NCBI RefSeq assembly: GCF_014672835.1
Contig: NZ_CP060244.1
Coordinates: 1,591,001 to 1,655,000, forward strand
From: Entomobacter blattae
GTDB taxonomy: Bacteria > Pseudomonadota > Alphaproteobacteria > Acetobacterales > Acetobacteraceae
Direction of reading: 5' to 3'
Length of the DNA stretch: 64,000 nt
Within the stretch, counting starts at the first letter, position 1. Each line of letters opens with the position of its first letter. The position numbers and the translations under genes were made by a program. The notes below the pieces were generated by a model that saw only the letters and a program-made list of their open reading frames with translations, was not told where the DNA came from and did no database searches. Of the stretch, positions 37,545 to 45,876 are shown one piece after another.

Positions 37545-37802
37545 ATTGGGTTATTTATGGGAAACTATAAGAAGTTTCCTCTATTTTCTTCCTGAACGGA
37601 ATTTAGAAGATATTAAGCTTGGATACGAGCTGTTTAATAGTGGTAGACTTACGAACGGGGCTATGAACAAGTGAAAATATTTCTAAAATACATGTTTACC
37701 ACCCTTATGTTTTTATTCTGGAAATATATGTTTGTTATAAGAGAAAATGGTAAGAGGTATTGCTGGAAAGATAATGACTGAGCGGAGACAGAAAGGATAA
37801 AT
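37545..37802. other. Short spacer with an ORF fragment
   Basis: At about 37583-37673 the plus strand reads FLPERNLEDIKLGYELFNSG and RLTNGAMNK before a stop, with no start; a leftover coding fragment that I cannot assign. Confidence 0.3.
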
Positions 37803-38495
37803 ATGAAAAAGCTCGGATTAATTGGTGGGATAGGACCAGAATCGACAATTTTATATTATCAAAAATTGGTTTATGGATTGCAAAGTAAAATCGGACATAA
37901 ATTTTTCCCTAATATTATTATAGAAAGCCTAAATGTCTTTGAGGTTCTTGATCTGTGTGAAAATAAAGAATATGAGAAGCTCATTCAATACTTAATGGAG
38001 GGTATTAACAACCTCATTGCTGGAGGTGCCGAAGTTATTGCCCTTACGGGAGTAACTCCTCATATTGTTTTTGAACAATTGCAGCTTGCTACAGCTGTCC
38101 CTTTGATTAGCATTGTAGAATCAACAAGTATAGAAGCTGAGAGAAGAAATTATTCAAAAATTGGCCTGCTTGGCACTAAATTTACAGTGAAATCAGAGTT
38201 TTTTAAGACCTCTTTTTTGAATAAAAATATTCAAGTTCTGGTGCCAAATGAAAATGAACAATGTTTTGTTGGTGAAAAAATTTCCAATGAGTTGGAGCAA
38301 GGAGTTGTTTTAGAAAAAACTCAAGAAGAGTTTCTTCATATTATTCAAAGAATGCATGAAGAAGAAGAAATTCAGGCAATAGTTTTAGGTTGTACAGAAT
38401 TACCTTTGCTATTTCGTAATATTCGTTTGCCAATACCTGTTTTAGATGCTCTCGATCTTCACATACAATTGTTGATTGATATTGTTTCTGAATGA
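37803..38495 (+). CDS. Aspartate/glutamate racemase-family protein with altered first active site
   Basis: 230 residues. MKKLGLIGGIGPESTILYYQ is the classical start of the Asp/Glu racemase family, and the second catalytic motif VLGCTELPLL (Cys about 198) is intact. The first motif, normally CNTxH, reads ALTGVTPHIV (about 80-89): the catalytic Cys is replaced. Two-base racemases need both cysteines, so this may be a one-direction or specialised isomerase; some characterised relatives have Thr at the first site. AAAGGA precedes the ATG. The neighbouring permease suggests acquired amino-acid or organic-acid metabolism. Confidence 0.8.
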   Translation: MKKLGLIGGIGPESTILYYQKLVYGLQSKIGHKFFPNIIIESLNVFEVLDLCENKEYEKLIQYLMEGINNLIAGGAEVIALTGVTPHIVFEQLQLATAVPLISIVESTSIEAERRNYSKIGLLGTKFTVKSEFFKTSFLNKNIQVLVPNENEQCFVGEKISNELEQGVVLEKTQEEFLHIIQRMHEEEEIQAIVLGCTELPLLFRNIRLPIPVLDALDLHIQLLIDIVSE

Positions 38496-38604
38496 ATATT
38501 TATGTTCTTTAGAGGTAATATTATCATTGTTTAAAGTAAGAAGATAATCCTGATGATGTAGCCGTAAATTTCTTATGGTAAAGTAAAAAATTAAGCATCT
38601 AGGA

Positions 38605-38815
38605 TAATTTGTTGGTGTAATATTCTCATCAATAATTTTCCCCCTATTCCATCTATTTTGCCAGTGAGTGAGGTAGGTTTTTGCGAGTTGGGGGGAATGG
38701 GCGATGAGGATGGCGTTCTCGCTGTTGCGCCATTCGGCGGACTAGATGTAATTAAACGAGCCAGTTTCTACCGTTTCTTCATCAGTGATGATGATTTTAT
38801 GAAGTTGAAAAAGTA
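38605..38815 (-). repeat. PLD-nuclease 3' fragment, copy 2 (direct repeat with copy 3)
   Basis: About 200 bases closely matching 40640-40850, including the non-coding flank (GATAATTTGTTGGTGTAATA, ATTCTCATCAATAATTTTCC). It encodes a scrambled end of the nuclease. Copies 2 and 3 are in the same orientation and bracket the permease and PLP-enzyme fragment, which points to insertion of that cargo by duplication or homologous recombination. Confidence 0.8.
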
Positions 38816-38854
38816 AAAACAAGAGAGAAATCCTATAGAGGTTTAATATTTTAC

Positions 38855-40321
38855 TTATGATAAAAAATTTTTACTTATCCATGTTGAAAAAATAAGGGTC
38901 AGTAGAATAAAGAAAGCCACTCCTAATCCAAATCTTAACAACTGGTATTCTTTAATAACGCTCTCTTGTTCTTGAGGTATATCTTTGGCGATGGTCATAA
39001 TAAGAACAATGATAGGAATGGATGTAAAAACAGCCTGACCTGCCCCACTATTTTGAGCGCCAGTAAGGGAGTTTAATAACCCGGTATGGTGTCCAATGTT
39101 AGCTTGCATATTCATCATTAGGGCGTTGCCACCAAGGTTGGAGCCAGTGATAAAACCACTACTCATACCGATAAGAGGAGATAAAGTAAGGAGGATAGTA
39201 TTTCCCCAATGATTAAGTATCTGGGCAAACACGGAAATCATGCTGCCTTCTTTCATAGTTTGCGAAAGGAGAATGAAAGAAAATAGGCTAAAGCATGCAA
39301 TCCAGCTGCGTTTTATTATTCTTTTATGAGGTAAGGGTACAGTATGACCAATAAAGAGAGCAATAGCCACAATGCAAAGAATAATTCCAGGGCTCGTTAA
39401 AACTTTAAAAGAGATATTTCCGTAGTGTAAAACTAAAAGTTTACCTAAAAAATCATATAAGCCTGGGATAAAACGTTCGAGCAGGATAAGAACTAAAATA
39501 AGCCCATAAGGAGTAAAAGCTTTATAGACCGTTCTTTTGTCTTCCATTAATGAAAGGTTAAAGGTTCGAGGTAATAGTGATGCACCAATTAGGCATACAC
39601 TAAGACCTGCCATAACTCCCGCAACTTCTACTAGATTGAGTTTATTAAAAAATATTAACGCACAGGAAAGTAAAGAAGCTAACAATAAGCCTGTTACACT
39701 ATTTTTCAAATTTTGAGATGGTTTTCCCATGGTGTAAAGAGCTGCTAATGATAAAATAGGGAAAACTGGTGCGCTGATTAAAGCGGTTTGCCATCCAAGA
39801 TTGGGGATAGTGGTATCGGATAAAGTTGCACCAACTATAGTAGCAAGAGCAAGTGTACCCCACGGCATAATATTCATACCGAGCATGGCCAGTCGGTAAG
39901 CCTTGAAAGAAGGAAACATATGAAAAAATATTGGAATAGACAGGAATAGAGAAACACCAAATCCTGTTAAAGACTCAACGGCGGGAAGAAGACCAAATAA
40001 CAGCAGAAAAACCTTATGTTCTTTGGCAAAGGGTAGGGCTTCTATCCATTGTTGGATATTTTTGATAATGTCTTGTTCTTTGAGAATAGCGTTAAAATAC
40101 AAACCAGGAATGATAACAATGGCAGCACTACAGGTAAGGATTAGAGATTTTATGACTATGGAGAAGCATACATGTGCTGAAATAGGAAAAATATCAGCAG
40201 CAAGATAAAAAAGAATACATGCTGTTAAAATTCCATACCCAGCACCTAATATGGCTGATTGTCTAAATACGACAATAGAAACAGCACATATTATCAAGGG
40301 GAGTATAGATAGAAGTTCCAT
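38855..40321 (-). CDS. L-lactate permease (LldP/LctP)-family transporter
   Basis: 488 residues, about twelve membrane segments. Family signatures: AVESLTGFGVSLFLSIPIFF, LGMNIMPWGTLALATIVGA (the proton-coupled lactate/glycolate permease core) and, near the end, GSNLGGNALMMNMQANIG with SLTGAQNSGAGQAVFTSIP. Slightly shorter than LldP of E. coli. Likely imports lactate or a related 2-hydroxy acid; the exact substrate is uncertain. It is flanked by direct repeats (38605 and 40640) and preceded by a truncated PLP-enzyme gene. Confidence 0.85.
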   Translation of the reverse strand: MELLSILPLIICAVSIVVFRQSAILGAGYGILTACILFYLAADIFPISAHVCFSIVIKSLILTCSAAIVIIPGLYFNAILKEQDIIKNIQQWIEALPFAKEHKVFLLLFGLLPAVESLTGFGVSLFLSIPIFFHMFPSFKAYRLAMLGMNIMPWGTLALATIVGATLSDTTIPNLGWQTALISAPVFPILSLAALYTMGKPSQNLKNSVTGLLLASLLSCALIFFNKLNLVEVAGVMAGLSVCLIGASLLPRTFNLSLMEDKRTVYKAFTPYGLILVLILLERFIPGLYDFLGKLLVLHYGNISFKVLTSPGIILCIVAIALFIGHTVPLPHKRIIKRSWIACFSLFSFILLSQTMKEGSMISVFAQILNHWGNTILLTLSPLIGMSSGFITGSNLGGNALMMNMQANIGHHTGLLNSLTGAQNSGAGQAVFTSIPIIVLIMTIAKDIPQEQESVIKEYQLLRFGLGVAFFILLTLIFSTWISKNFLS

Positions 40322-40330
40322 AAAGCCTCT

Positions 40331-40525
40331 TTATATATTTATATTACCTGATGAGCTTTCAATGAGAATGTTATCAGTGTGTAGTTGTTTATCTTTTTCT
40401 AATTGTTCAATTATAAATAGGGCTGGTTTTATTTTTATAGAGTTAGTTATTGATAGTCCTTCTAATTTTAAATTTATGTTATGTGGATCGTTAGGGATTT
40501 CTATTTTGATAAATATATTATCTAA
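40331..40525 (-). pseudogene. Fragment of a PLP-dependent cysteine-synthase-like enzyme
   Basis: About 60 codons in frame: EGLSITNSIKIKPALFIIEQ, LEKDKQLHTDNILIESSSGN. The S-x-K-x-K-x-A pattern with the PLP lysine followed by E-S-S-S-G-N (phosphate-binding SGN loop) is that of fold-type II enzymes such as cysteine synthase or SbnA. It ends at a TAA ten bases before the permease start, and lacks the rest of the enzyme. Upstream stops show that the 5' end is lost too. Confidence 0.55.
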
Positions 40526-40633
40526 TATTATATTTCAGGCTTCTGAAAAATCATAAAACCTCCAATTTTTAATAATATAATTACAAAATTAATTACTCAT
40601 AAGAAACTTTATGTAAAGTAAAAAACCGGGTAT

Positions 40634-41302
40634 CTAGATAATTTGTTGGTGTAATATTCTCATCAATAATTTTCCCCCTATTCCATCTATTTTGCCAGTG
40701 AGTGAGGTAGTTTTTTGCGAGTTGTGGGGAATGGGAGATGACGAGGGCGTTCTCGCTGTTACGCCTTTCGGCAGACTGTGTGTAGTTGAAGGGGTAGTTT
40801 CTACGGTTTCTTCATCAGCGATGATGACCTTGTCGTGCTGGATGGCAAAATCGCTATCCGTGCGGATGAGAATGCCTGCTTCTTTGAGTGCGGTAAGGGC
40901 TTTGGTACTGTAGCGATCCCTGTTGCCCTTTTCGTCAACCACCATCCTGACATCCACTCCGCACGCTTTGGCATTGATCAGGGCCGTGGTGATGTTGGGT
41001 GCGGTAAAGGAATAGGCCATAATCCGCAACGAGGACTGGGCATTGTTGATGACAGAAAGTACGAGTGCTTCAGCGCTGCCTTCGGGTGAGAAGCCCGCCT
41101 GTAGGGTAGGCGCAGGAAGGACAGGGGAGTTTGCAGATGAAGGGGGATGAGGAGAGGGGGAGGCAGCCTGATCCTGCACAAGGGTAATGGGGGCAGGAGT
41201 GGTTTCAAAAGCCTGTTTGAGTCTTGGCCAATAAGGGTAAAGGCTTAAAATAATGATAAAAGCTGACAATACTCCATAAACTGTATTCCTGTTCCAGTTC
41301 AT
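40634..41302 (-). pseudogene. PLD-family (Nuc-type) endonuclease, 3' frameshift
   Basis: Signal anchor (VYGVLSAFIIILSLYPYW), a proline-rich linker, then the PLD fold: SLRIMAYSFTAPNITTALI and DVRMVVDEKGNRDR, HKD motif HDKVIIADEETVET. The next residues should be GSFNYTQ; a frameshift replaces them with TPSTTHS, and the correct C-terminus is readable in another frame. Such nucleases (TraX/Nuc, EndA-like) accompany conjugative type IV secretion genes. Its start overlaps the virB11 stop by four bases, so it was part of the same operon. Confidence 0.82.
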
Positions 41303-42378
41303 GACGTTATGCCCCTCTTGCCTTTGGGGTCATAGAGAATTTTTTTGACTTCCCAGTTTTTCATGAAGACAACCACATCAAGGGTCTGCTCTATCTTCCT
41401 GCGAATGGTCTCAAATTCCATACCCTGGCCCACCGCACTCTGCTTGACGAGATCAGCAATACGGGAGGAGGTTGTGAGCGCACTGTCGGCATGGGTGGAG
41501 AAGATACCCCCTGGATGACCCGTATTAGCCCCGGCCAGATAATCCCATGCCGCTTCATCGCGCAGCTCGGCCATGATGATCCGATCGGGTGTCAGTCTTG
41601 TGCAGGCACGCAGGGCTTCACTAACGGTAATCCGACCCACGTCACCCTTTTGCTCATACATCAGGAAGCCTGCTTCTCCCGCATTGGGGGCGGTGATCTC
41701 ATGAATATCTTCGAGGATGATAAGACGCTCATGGGAAGGGACTTCCAAAAGCAGGGAACGGGTGAGGGTGGACTTGCCAGAGCCGGTGGACCCGGCGACT
41801 GCAATATTCTGGTGGTTTTGAACGGCTAGGGTAAAGAAGGTTGGCAAATCCCCTTTATCAAGCAGTTTAAGCATCTCCATTTCAAAGGGGAAAAGCTCGC
41901 CTTTCTGGTTTTGCCTTTTGTGGCTGAAGCCTGCAAAGCGCTTTTCCTGTTCAAGCTGGGCCAGAGTTTTGGTCACGGGCAAATGCTTGCGAAAGGAGAG
42001 AAGCACAGTGCCCGGTAGCGTTGCCGGAGGCCAGCAGATGATCCCTCGGGTGCCGTCAGGCAACAGCACATCATTAATGGGCTTTCTGCCCTTGCCATTA
42101 AAGGCGAGCAGGGCGTTGGTCAAAGTGTGCAGCATGGGTTCTGTTATGGCAGGATCAGGAAAGAATGTCTTGCCTGTGGTGGTGTCACAGACCACTTCGC
42201 CAAAACGGTTGATCCTGATCTCAAAGATGTCTGGATCACCAAGATAGCGATCCAGAGGGGAGAGCACCTGTCTTGCAGCATAATCGCGCCGTGGTGTTGG
42301 GTTTGGGCTAGGAGTAGGGGATTGGCCCTGACGTAGCTCTTGACTGTGATCCTGACTCGGACTTAGGTTCTGGCTCAT
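41299..42378 (-). CDS. virB11: T4SS ATPase VirB11/TrbB
   Basis: 359 residues, hexameric ATPase of the conjugation apparatus at the inner membrane. Walker [21 protein letters not shown], Asp box [11 protein letters not shown], Walker B region [19 protein letters not shown], His box [14 protein letters not shown]. The N-terminal 40 residues are Gln/Pro/Ser-rich and low complexity. Start overlaps the virB10 stop by four bases. The gene is intact, but its partners are truncated, so the apparatus is not functional from this locus. GC is higher than the surrounding DNA. Confidence 0.93.
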   Translation of the reverse strand: MSQNLSPSQDHSQELRQGQSPTPSPNPTPRRDYAARQVLSPLDRYLGDPDIFEIRINRFGEVVCDTTTGKTFFPDPAITEPMLHTLTNALLAFNGKGRKPINDVLLPDGTRGIICWPPATLPGTVLLSFRKHLPVTKTLAQLEQEKRFAGFSHKRQNQKGELFPFEMEMLKLLDKGDLPTFFTLAVQNHQNIAVAGSTGSGKSTLTRSLLLEVPSHERLIILEDIHEITAPNAGEAGFLMYEQKGDVGRITVSEALRACTRLTPDRIIMAELRDEAAWDYLAGANTGHPGGIFSTHADSALTTSSRIADLVKQSAVGQGMEFETIRRKIEQTLDVVVFMKNWEVKKILYDPKGKRGITS

Positions 42379-43139
42379 GGGGCACTTCCATAAGCCAGTG
42401 AGTAAACCGAGGAAAAGTCAAGATCACGAGCCACATAGATAGAAACCACATCACCTTGCTGGTCATAAAGGGTGGGGGGAATATTGACCGTGTTCTGCAA
42501 CACAGTATTGCCCATCTGGCTGGTCTGTTGCTGGGTATTGGAGGTGGAGATATTGGCCGTGTTGTGTTTTTGCGTGAGATTTGACAGCGTGCCAATAGTA
42601 GACTGGCTTAGGTCAGAGAACAGGCTGATCATCATTGCATCGCCAAAGCGGTCGAAGAAATGGGTATCGACCTGTCCCTCGATGCCAGCACTGCCCAATC
42701 GGTTGGTGCCGGGGCTATCAAGATTGACCACCACACCATCAGGATTGCGCAGACGTGTCCACAAGACAAAGATACGCTCCTGTCCGTGAGCAAGACCAGA
42801 AGAGACCTCCCCATCCACCACAGCCCCTTTGTCAATCAGACGGACTGTGCCATCAGCTGAAAACACATCCCGGCTGACCCGGCACGAGACCAGCCCTGCT
42901 ACAGTGGTATCGAGCTCTGTTAATGTCCCACAGGTGATCATTGTTCCCTTGGGCACCATAAAGCGTGGATGGGCCATAACAGAAGCCAGAGCTGGGGCAC
43001 GATGATCGCCTGAAAGTCTTCTGCTCAAGGCAGAACTTTCTTCAGACCTGCGTTCAGGCATCGGTTTTTTCTCGGCACTTCCTGTATCACTACCAGAACC
43101 AATAGACCCCCCAAACCCACTTTCCAGCCTGCGCTGCAA
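42375..43139 (-). pseudogene. virB10: T4SS protein VirB10, N-terminus missing
   Basis: About 255 codons cover the periplasmic TrbI/VirB10 beta-barrel domain: [78 protein letters not shown]. No ATG start exists; the frame stays open to about 43260 without the cytoplasmic and membrane segments of normal VirB10 (usually about 400 residues). The gene has been cut near the tRNA-Phe, probably when the island lost its right end. Confidence 0.85.
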
Positions 43140-43336
43140 GGCCAGCTCTTCAGGAGTGGGAATATGCTTTTTTGGGAGAGAGGTGGGTGGCCAGACTACA
43201 ACAGTAAGGTTTTTCTTATTTGTTTTTGTTTTTTAAGGGGAGAAGGAACGGTTTGCTAAAATAGAGCGATAACGTAATTGTGCTTACACCCAACTACACC
43301 AAATGATCACATAAACCATTGAAATAAAAAAATTAA

Positions 43337-43412
43337 TGGTGCCCAAGGGCGGGATCGAACCACCGACACTGCGATTTTCAGTCGCATGCTCTACCAACTG
43401 AGCTACTTGGGC
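43337..43412 (-). tRNA. tRNA-Phe (anticodon GAA)
   Basis: 76 bases with encoded CCA. Acceptor GCCCAAG pairs with CTTGGGC; D-arm AGCTCAGTTGGTAGAGC; anticodon loop CTGAAAA within CGACTGAAAATCG; T-arm GGTTCGATCCC. The 3' end faces the plasmid-like island, the usual integration polarity. Confidence 0.98.
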
Positions 43413-43453
43413 AAGAAGGGTATTTCAATAACCTTTCTTCGTAACCAAAGGCT

Positions 43454-43678
43454 TTACCCTATACTGTCGTTTTGATCAAGCCGTGTTTTGTGATTTTCTA
43501 ATAATATTTTTTCATTCTCAGGGTCTGACTCTTTATCGGGAAGAGCATATTGCCCATTCAGCCACTTTCCAAGGTCAATATGTGAGCAGTGGGCAGAGCA
43601 AAATGGTCGGAATTGATCTATGGTTGGCTTATGGCAAATGGGACAGACGGCTTGAGAGGTGCTAGATTTTGAGCTCAT
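43454..43678 (-). CDS. yacG: Zinc-binding DNA gyrase inhibitor YacG
   Basis: 74 residues from the ATG at 43678, which overlaps the preceding stop (ATGA). Four zinc cysteines are visible: VCPICHKP and FRPFCSAHCSHIDLGKWL, followed by the acidic tail typical of YacG. It binds gyrase and blocks DNA binding in E. coli. Last gene of the infA-maf-rng-yacG operon, immediately before tRNA-Phe. Confidence 0.92.
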   Translation of the reverse strand: MSSKSSTSQAVCPICHKPTIDQFRPFCSAHCSHIDLGKWLNGQYALPDKESDPENEKILLENHKTRLDQNDSIG

Positions 43679-44793
43679 AAGGTGGCACTTTTCCATTGAA
43701 AACCAGTTAAAGCGGGAGAAAGAACAAAAGAAAGTCTGTATCCACTAAATCTATAGAATTCTTCCGAAAGCTCTGGATGATCGGTCATCAGTGTTAATAA
43801 AAGTTTTCCACATTCAATAGTCAATAGGGTTGAGGGAGGAAAATGGGTATGTTGCTTCCAAATTTGGCACAAGCATTCCAAAGTTTGGCCATAAGGAAGG
43901 GAAAATAGCTCATGTAGGGGAGGGCGTAAGCGTGGGCGAAGGATTTCTGCAAATCCTAACGCTGAGAATCCCAAGAATTTAGGTTTGAGAGGATCAAGAT
44001 TTGTAAGGGTTGTGAGCATATGAGCAAAGGTTTTTCGCTTGCGTTGGGGTAGGCCTGCAAGATCAATAAGGATAGCCCCTGAGAGATTCCTTAGTTGGAT
44101 ATGGCGCATAATGAGGGGGAGAGCTTGCTGATTTAATGCATATTGAGCAGAAAGCTTTGTATGGTGGCTTTGAGTTGCCTGGGCAGTGTCCATATCGATA
44201 ACAATAGCCGCAGGTGTGGGGCTAAAGCTTGCTGTCATTCCATTCGGAAGGGAAATAATAGGAGAGAGGAGATCTTCTATCTGGTCTTGTAAGGGATTTT
44301 TGTGAGAAGAGGACAAAACATGACAGTGGCTCTGCCGATTGGTGGGGAGTATATGCAAATATTGCAAGCTATTAATATAGAGGGGTGCGTCTGGATAGCG
44401 TGCAATCAGGGTGTCGATAGGGGTAGCCCCATACTGAATAAGCTGTATAGAGCGCTCTGAAGGAGAAGTATGAAAAGCTTGGGGGCGTAGGCGCGGTCCT
44501 TTACCATTTTGTGCGCTTTTTACAATTTGCACATGCACAAATTCCCCTTCCTGATTGAAGGTTTTGTCTTTTTCATCAGCAAGAAAGCCACATTCTTTTT
44601 CGCCGATATCAACAAAAGCCCCTTTCAGGGTGGGGACATATTGTGTAATGCGCCCTATATATTGATTGCCTAATCCGTCTGGAGTGAGGGGTGAATAATA
44701 GGCAAAGTCCTGCAAGTCTGTACCCATTAAGGCACCTGCCAGTATTCTGCCTGGTGAGCAGTCTATATAGATAGAAAGCCTTATGGGAGCCAT
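43675..44793 (-). CDS. rng: Ribonuclease E/G family protein
   Basis: 372 residues; short form found in Alphaproteobacteria, lacking the long C-terminal scaffold of RNase E. S1-like region: YIGRITQYVPTLKGAFVDIG, EKECGFL. Catalytic part: LRNLSGAILIDLAGLPQRKR contains the metal-binding Asp; GSTHCHV-like stretches of longer enzymes are reduced. Role: endonucleolytic rRNA/mRNA processing. Start overlaps the maf stop by 13 bases; stop overlaps yacG by four. Confidence 0.85.
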   Translation of the reverse strand: MAPIRLSIYIDCSPGRILAGALMGTDLQDFAYYSPLTPDGLGNQYIGRITQYVPTLKGAFVDIGEKECGFLADEKDKTFNQEGEFVHVQIVKSAQNGKGPRLRPQAFHTSPSERSIQLIQYGATPIDTLIARYPDAPLYINSLQYLHILPTNRQSHCHVLSSSHKNPLQDQIEDLLSPIISLPNGMTASFSPTPAAIVIDMDTAQATQSHHTKLSAQYALNQQALPLIMRHIQLRNLSGAILIDLAGLPQRKRKTFAHMLTTLTNLDPLKPKFLGFSALGFAEILRPRLRPPLHELFSLPYGQTLECLCQIWKQHTHFPPSTLLTIECGKLLLTLMTDHPELSEEFYRFSGYRLSFVLSPALTGFQWKSATL

Positions 44794-45410
44794 CCTTGCC
44801 CACGAAAGAGTTGTGCTGTTTCAAAAAGGGGAAGCCCTACAACGTTGCTATAGCTTCCAGAGATAAATTTTACAAAGCTTGCGGCATAACCCTGGATGGC
44901 ATAGCCCCCTGCTTTATTTTTCCACTCTTCCGTACTGAGATAATGAGCAATTTGTGTTTTCGAAAGGCGGTTAAAGCTAACAACAGTTTGCACTGTGCGG
45001 CTGGCTAGAGCCTTGGGAGGCACGGAGGAGGAATGGGCTGGCAAAAATTTATAAAGGGCAACAGTGGTAATGGCCCGATGCCTGCGCCCTGACAAATATT
45101 CAAGATAAGAACGCGCTTGTTGAGGATCTTCTGTTTTCGGAAATAGACGCCGGGCAGTGCAGATAACGGTATCAGCAGCGAGAAGAAGGCTTTCAGGGGG
45201 GGCTTGGCCTGCTGCTTGGCTTAAGCAGGCCAAAGCTTTAAGATGAGCAACCCTTTGGCAATAGACTCTTGGCAGTTCATGGGGATGCAAAGCTTCATCG
45301 ATGTTAGGAGAAAGGAGCAAATCAGGGGTAAGGCCAATCTGGGCTAAGAGTTCTAGCCGCCTTGGTGAAGAAGAGGCCAGTACAAAGAAAGCTTTTTTTC
45401 TTTGTAGCAG
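44781..45410 (-). CDS. maf: Maf-family nucleotide pyrophosphatase, non-standard start
   Basis: House-cleaning nucleoside triphosphate pyrophosphatase. The signature AFFVLASSSPRRLELLAQIG lies in frame upstream of the first ATG, GTG or TTG codon that would give a longer protein, so I extended the gene to CTG 45410 (209 residues, normal size). Other motifs: SPNIDEALHP, LLLAADTVICT (Asp base), GRRHRAITTVAL and KAGGYAIQGYAASFVKFISG, SYSNVVGLP. The real start may be CTG, ATT (about 45470, after AAGGA) or absent. Between infA and the RNase gene, as in other Alphaproteobacteria. Confidence 0.88.
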   Translation of the reverse strand: MLQRKKAFFVLASSSPRRLELLAQIGLTPDLLLSPNIDEALHPHELPRVYCQRVAHLKALACLSQAAGQAPPESLLLAADTVICTARRLFPKTEDPQQARSYLEYLSGRRHRAITTVALYKFLPAHSSSVPPKALASRTVQTVVSFNRLSKTQIAHYLSTEEWKNKAGGYAIQGYAASFVKFISGSYSNVVGLPLFETAQLFRGQGWLP

Positions 45411-45501
45411 AGGTACAGAACCCTCTTCAGGGAAGGTTTTTTCTAAAGAGCCTGCCTGGGTATTGAAAAGGGAGGAAATAGGAGGAATCCTTAAAATAAA
45501 C

Positions 45502-45720
45502 CTATTTAAAGCGGAAAGTAATACGCCCCTTGGTTAGGTCATAAGGAGTCATTTCTACATTTACCCGATCCCCCGCAAGCACCCGAATGCGATTCTTGCG
45601 CATTTTACCACTTGTATGGGCTAAAATTACGTGGTCATTATCCAGCGTCACCCGGAACATGGCATTGGGAAGAAGTTCAGTAACTGTGCCACTGAATTCT
45701 ATCATGTCTTCTTTAGACAT
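45502..45720 (-). CDS. infA: Translation initiation factor IF-1
   Basis: 72 residues, the exact family length, one OB fold: [52 protein letters not shown]-type end ([18 protein letters not shown]). Essential, first gene of the infA-maf-rng-yacG cluster. Confidence 0.97.
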   Translation of the reverse strand: MSKEDMIEFSGTVTELLPNAMFRVTLDNDHVILAHTSGKMRKNRIRVLAGDRVNVEMTPYDLTKGRITFRFK

Positions 45721-45876
45721 TCGTATCCTTTTAGATTAAACAAAACAAAGTTGAATTAAACAAAACAAAGCCAATAGAATCGGCAAAGGTTGCTGACCTT
45801 ATACCGAGAAAGTAATTCTCTGGGCTGAATAAGTAAAGTTTCTTGCTTTTTAGGTCAAGCTTTTTAGATTAGGCTT

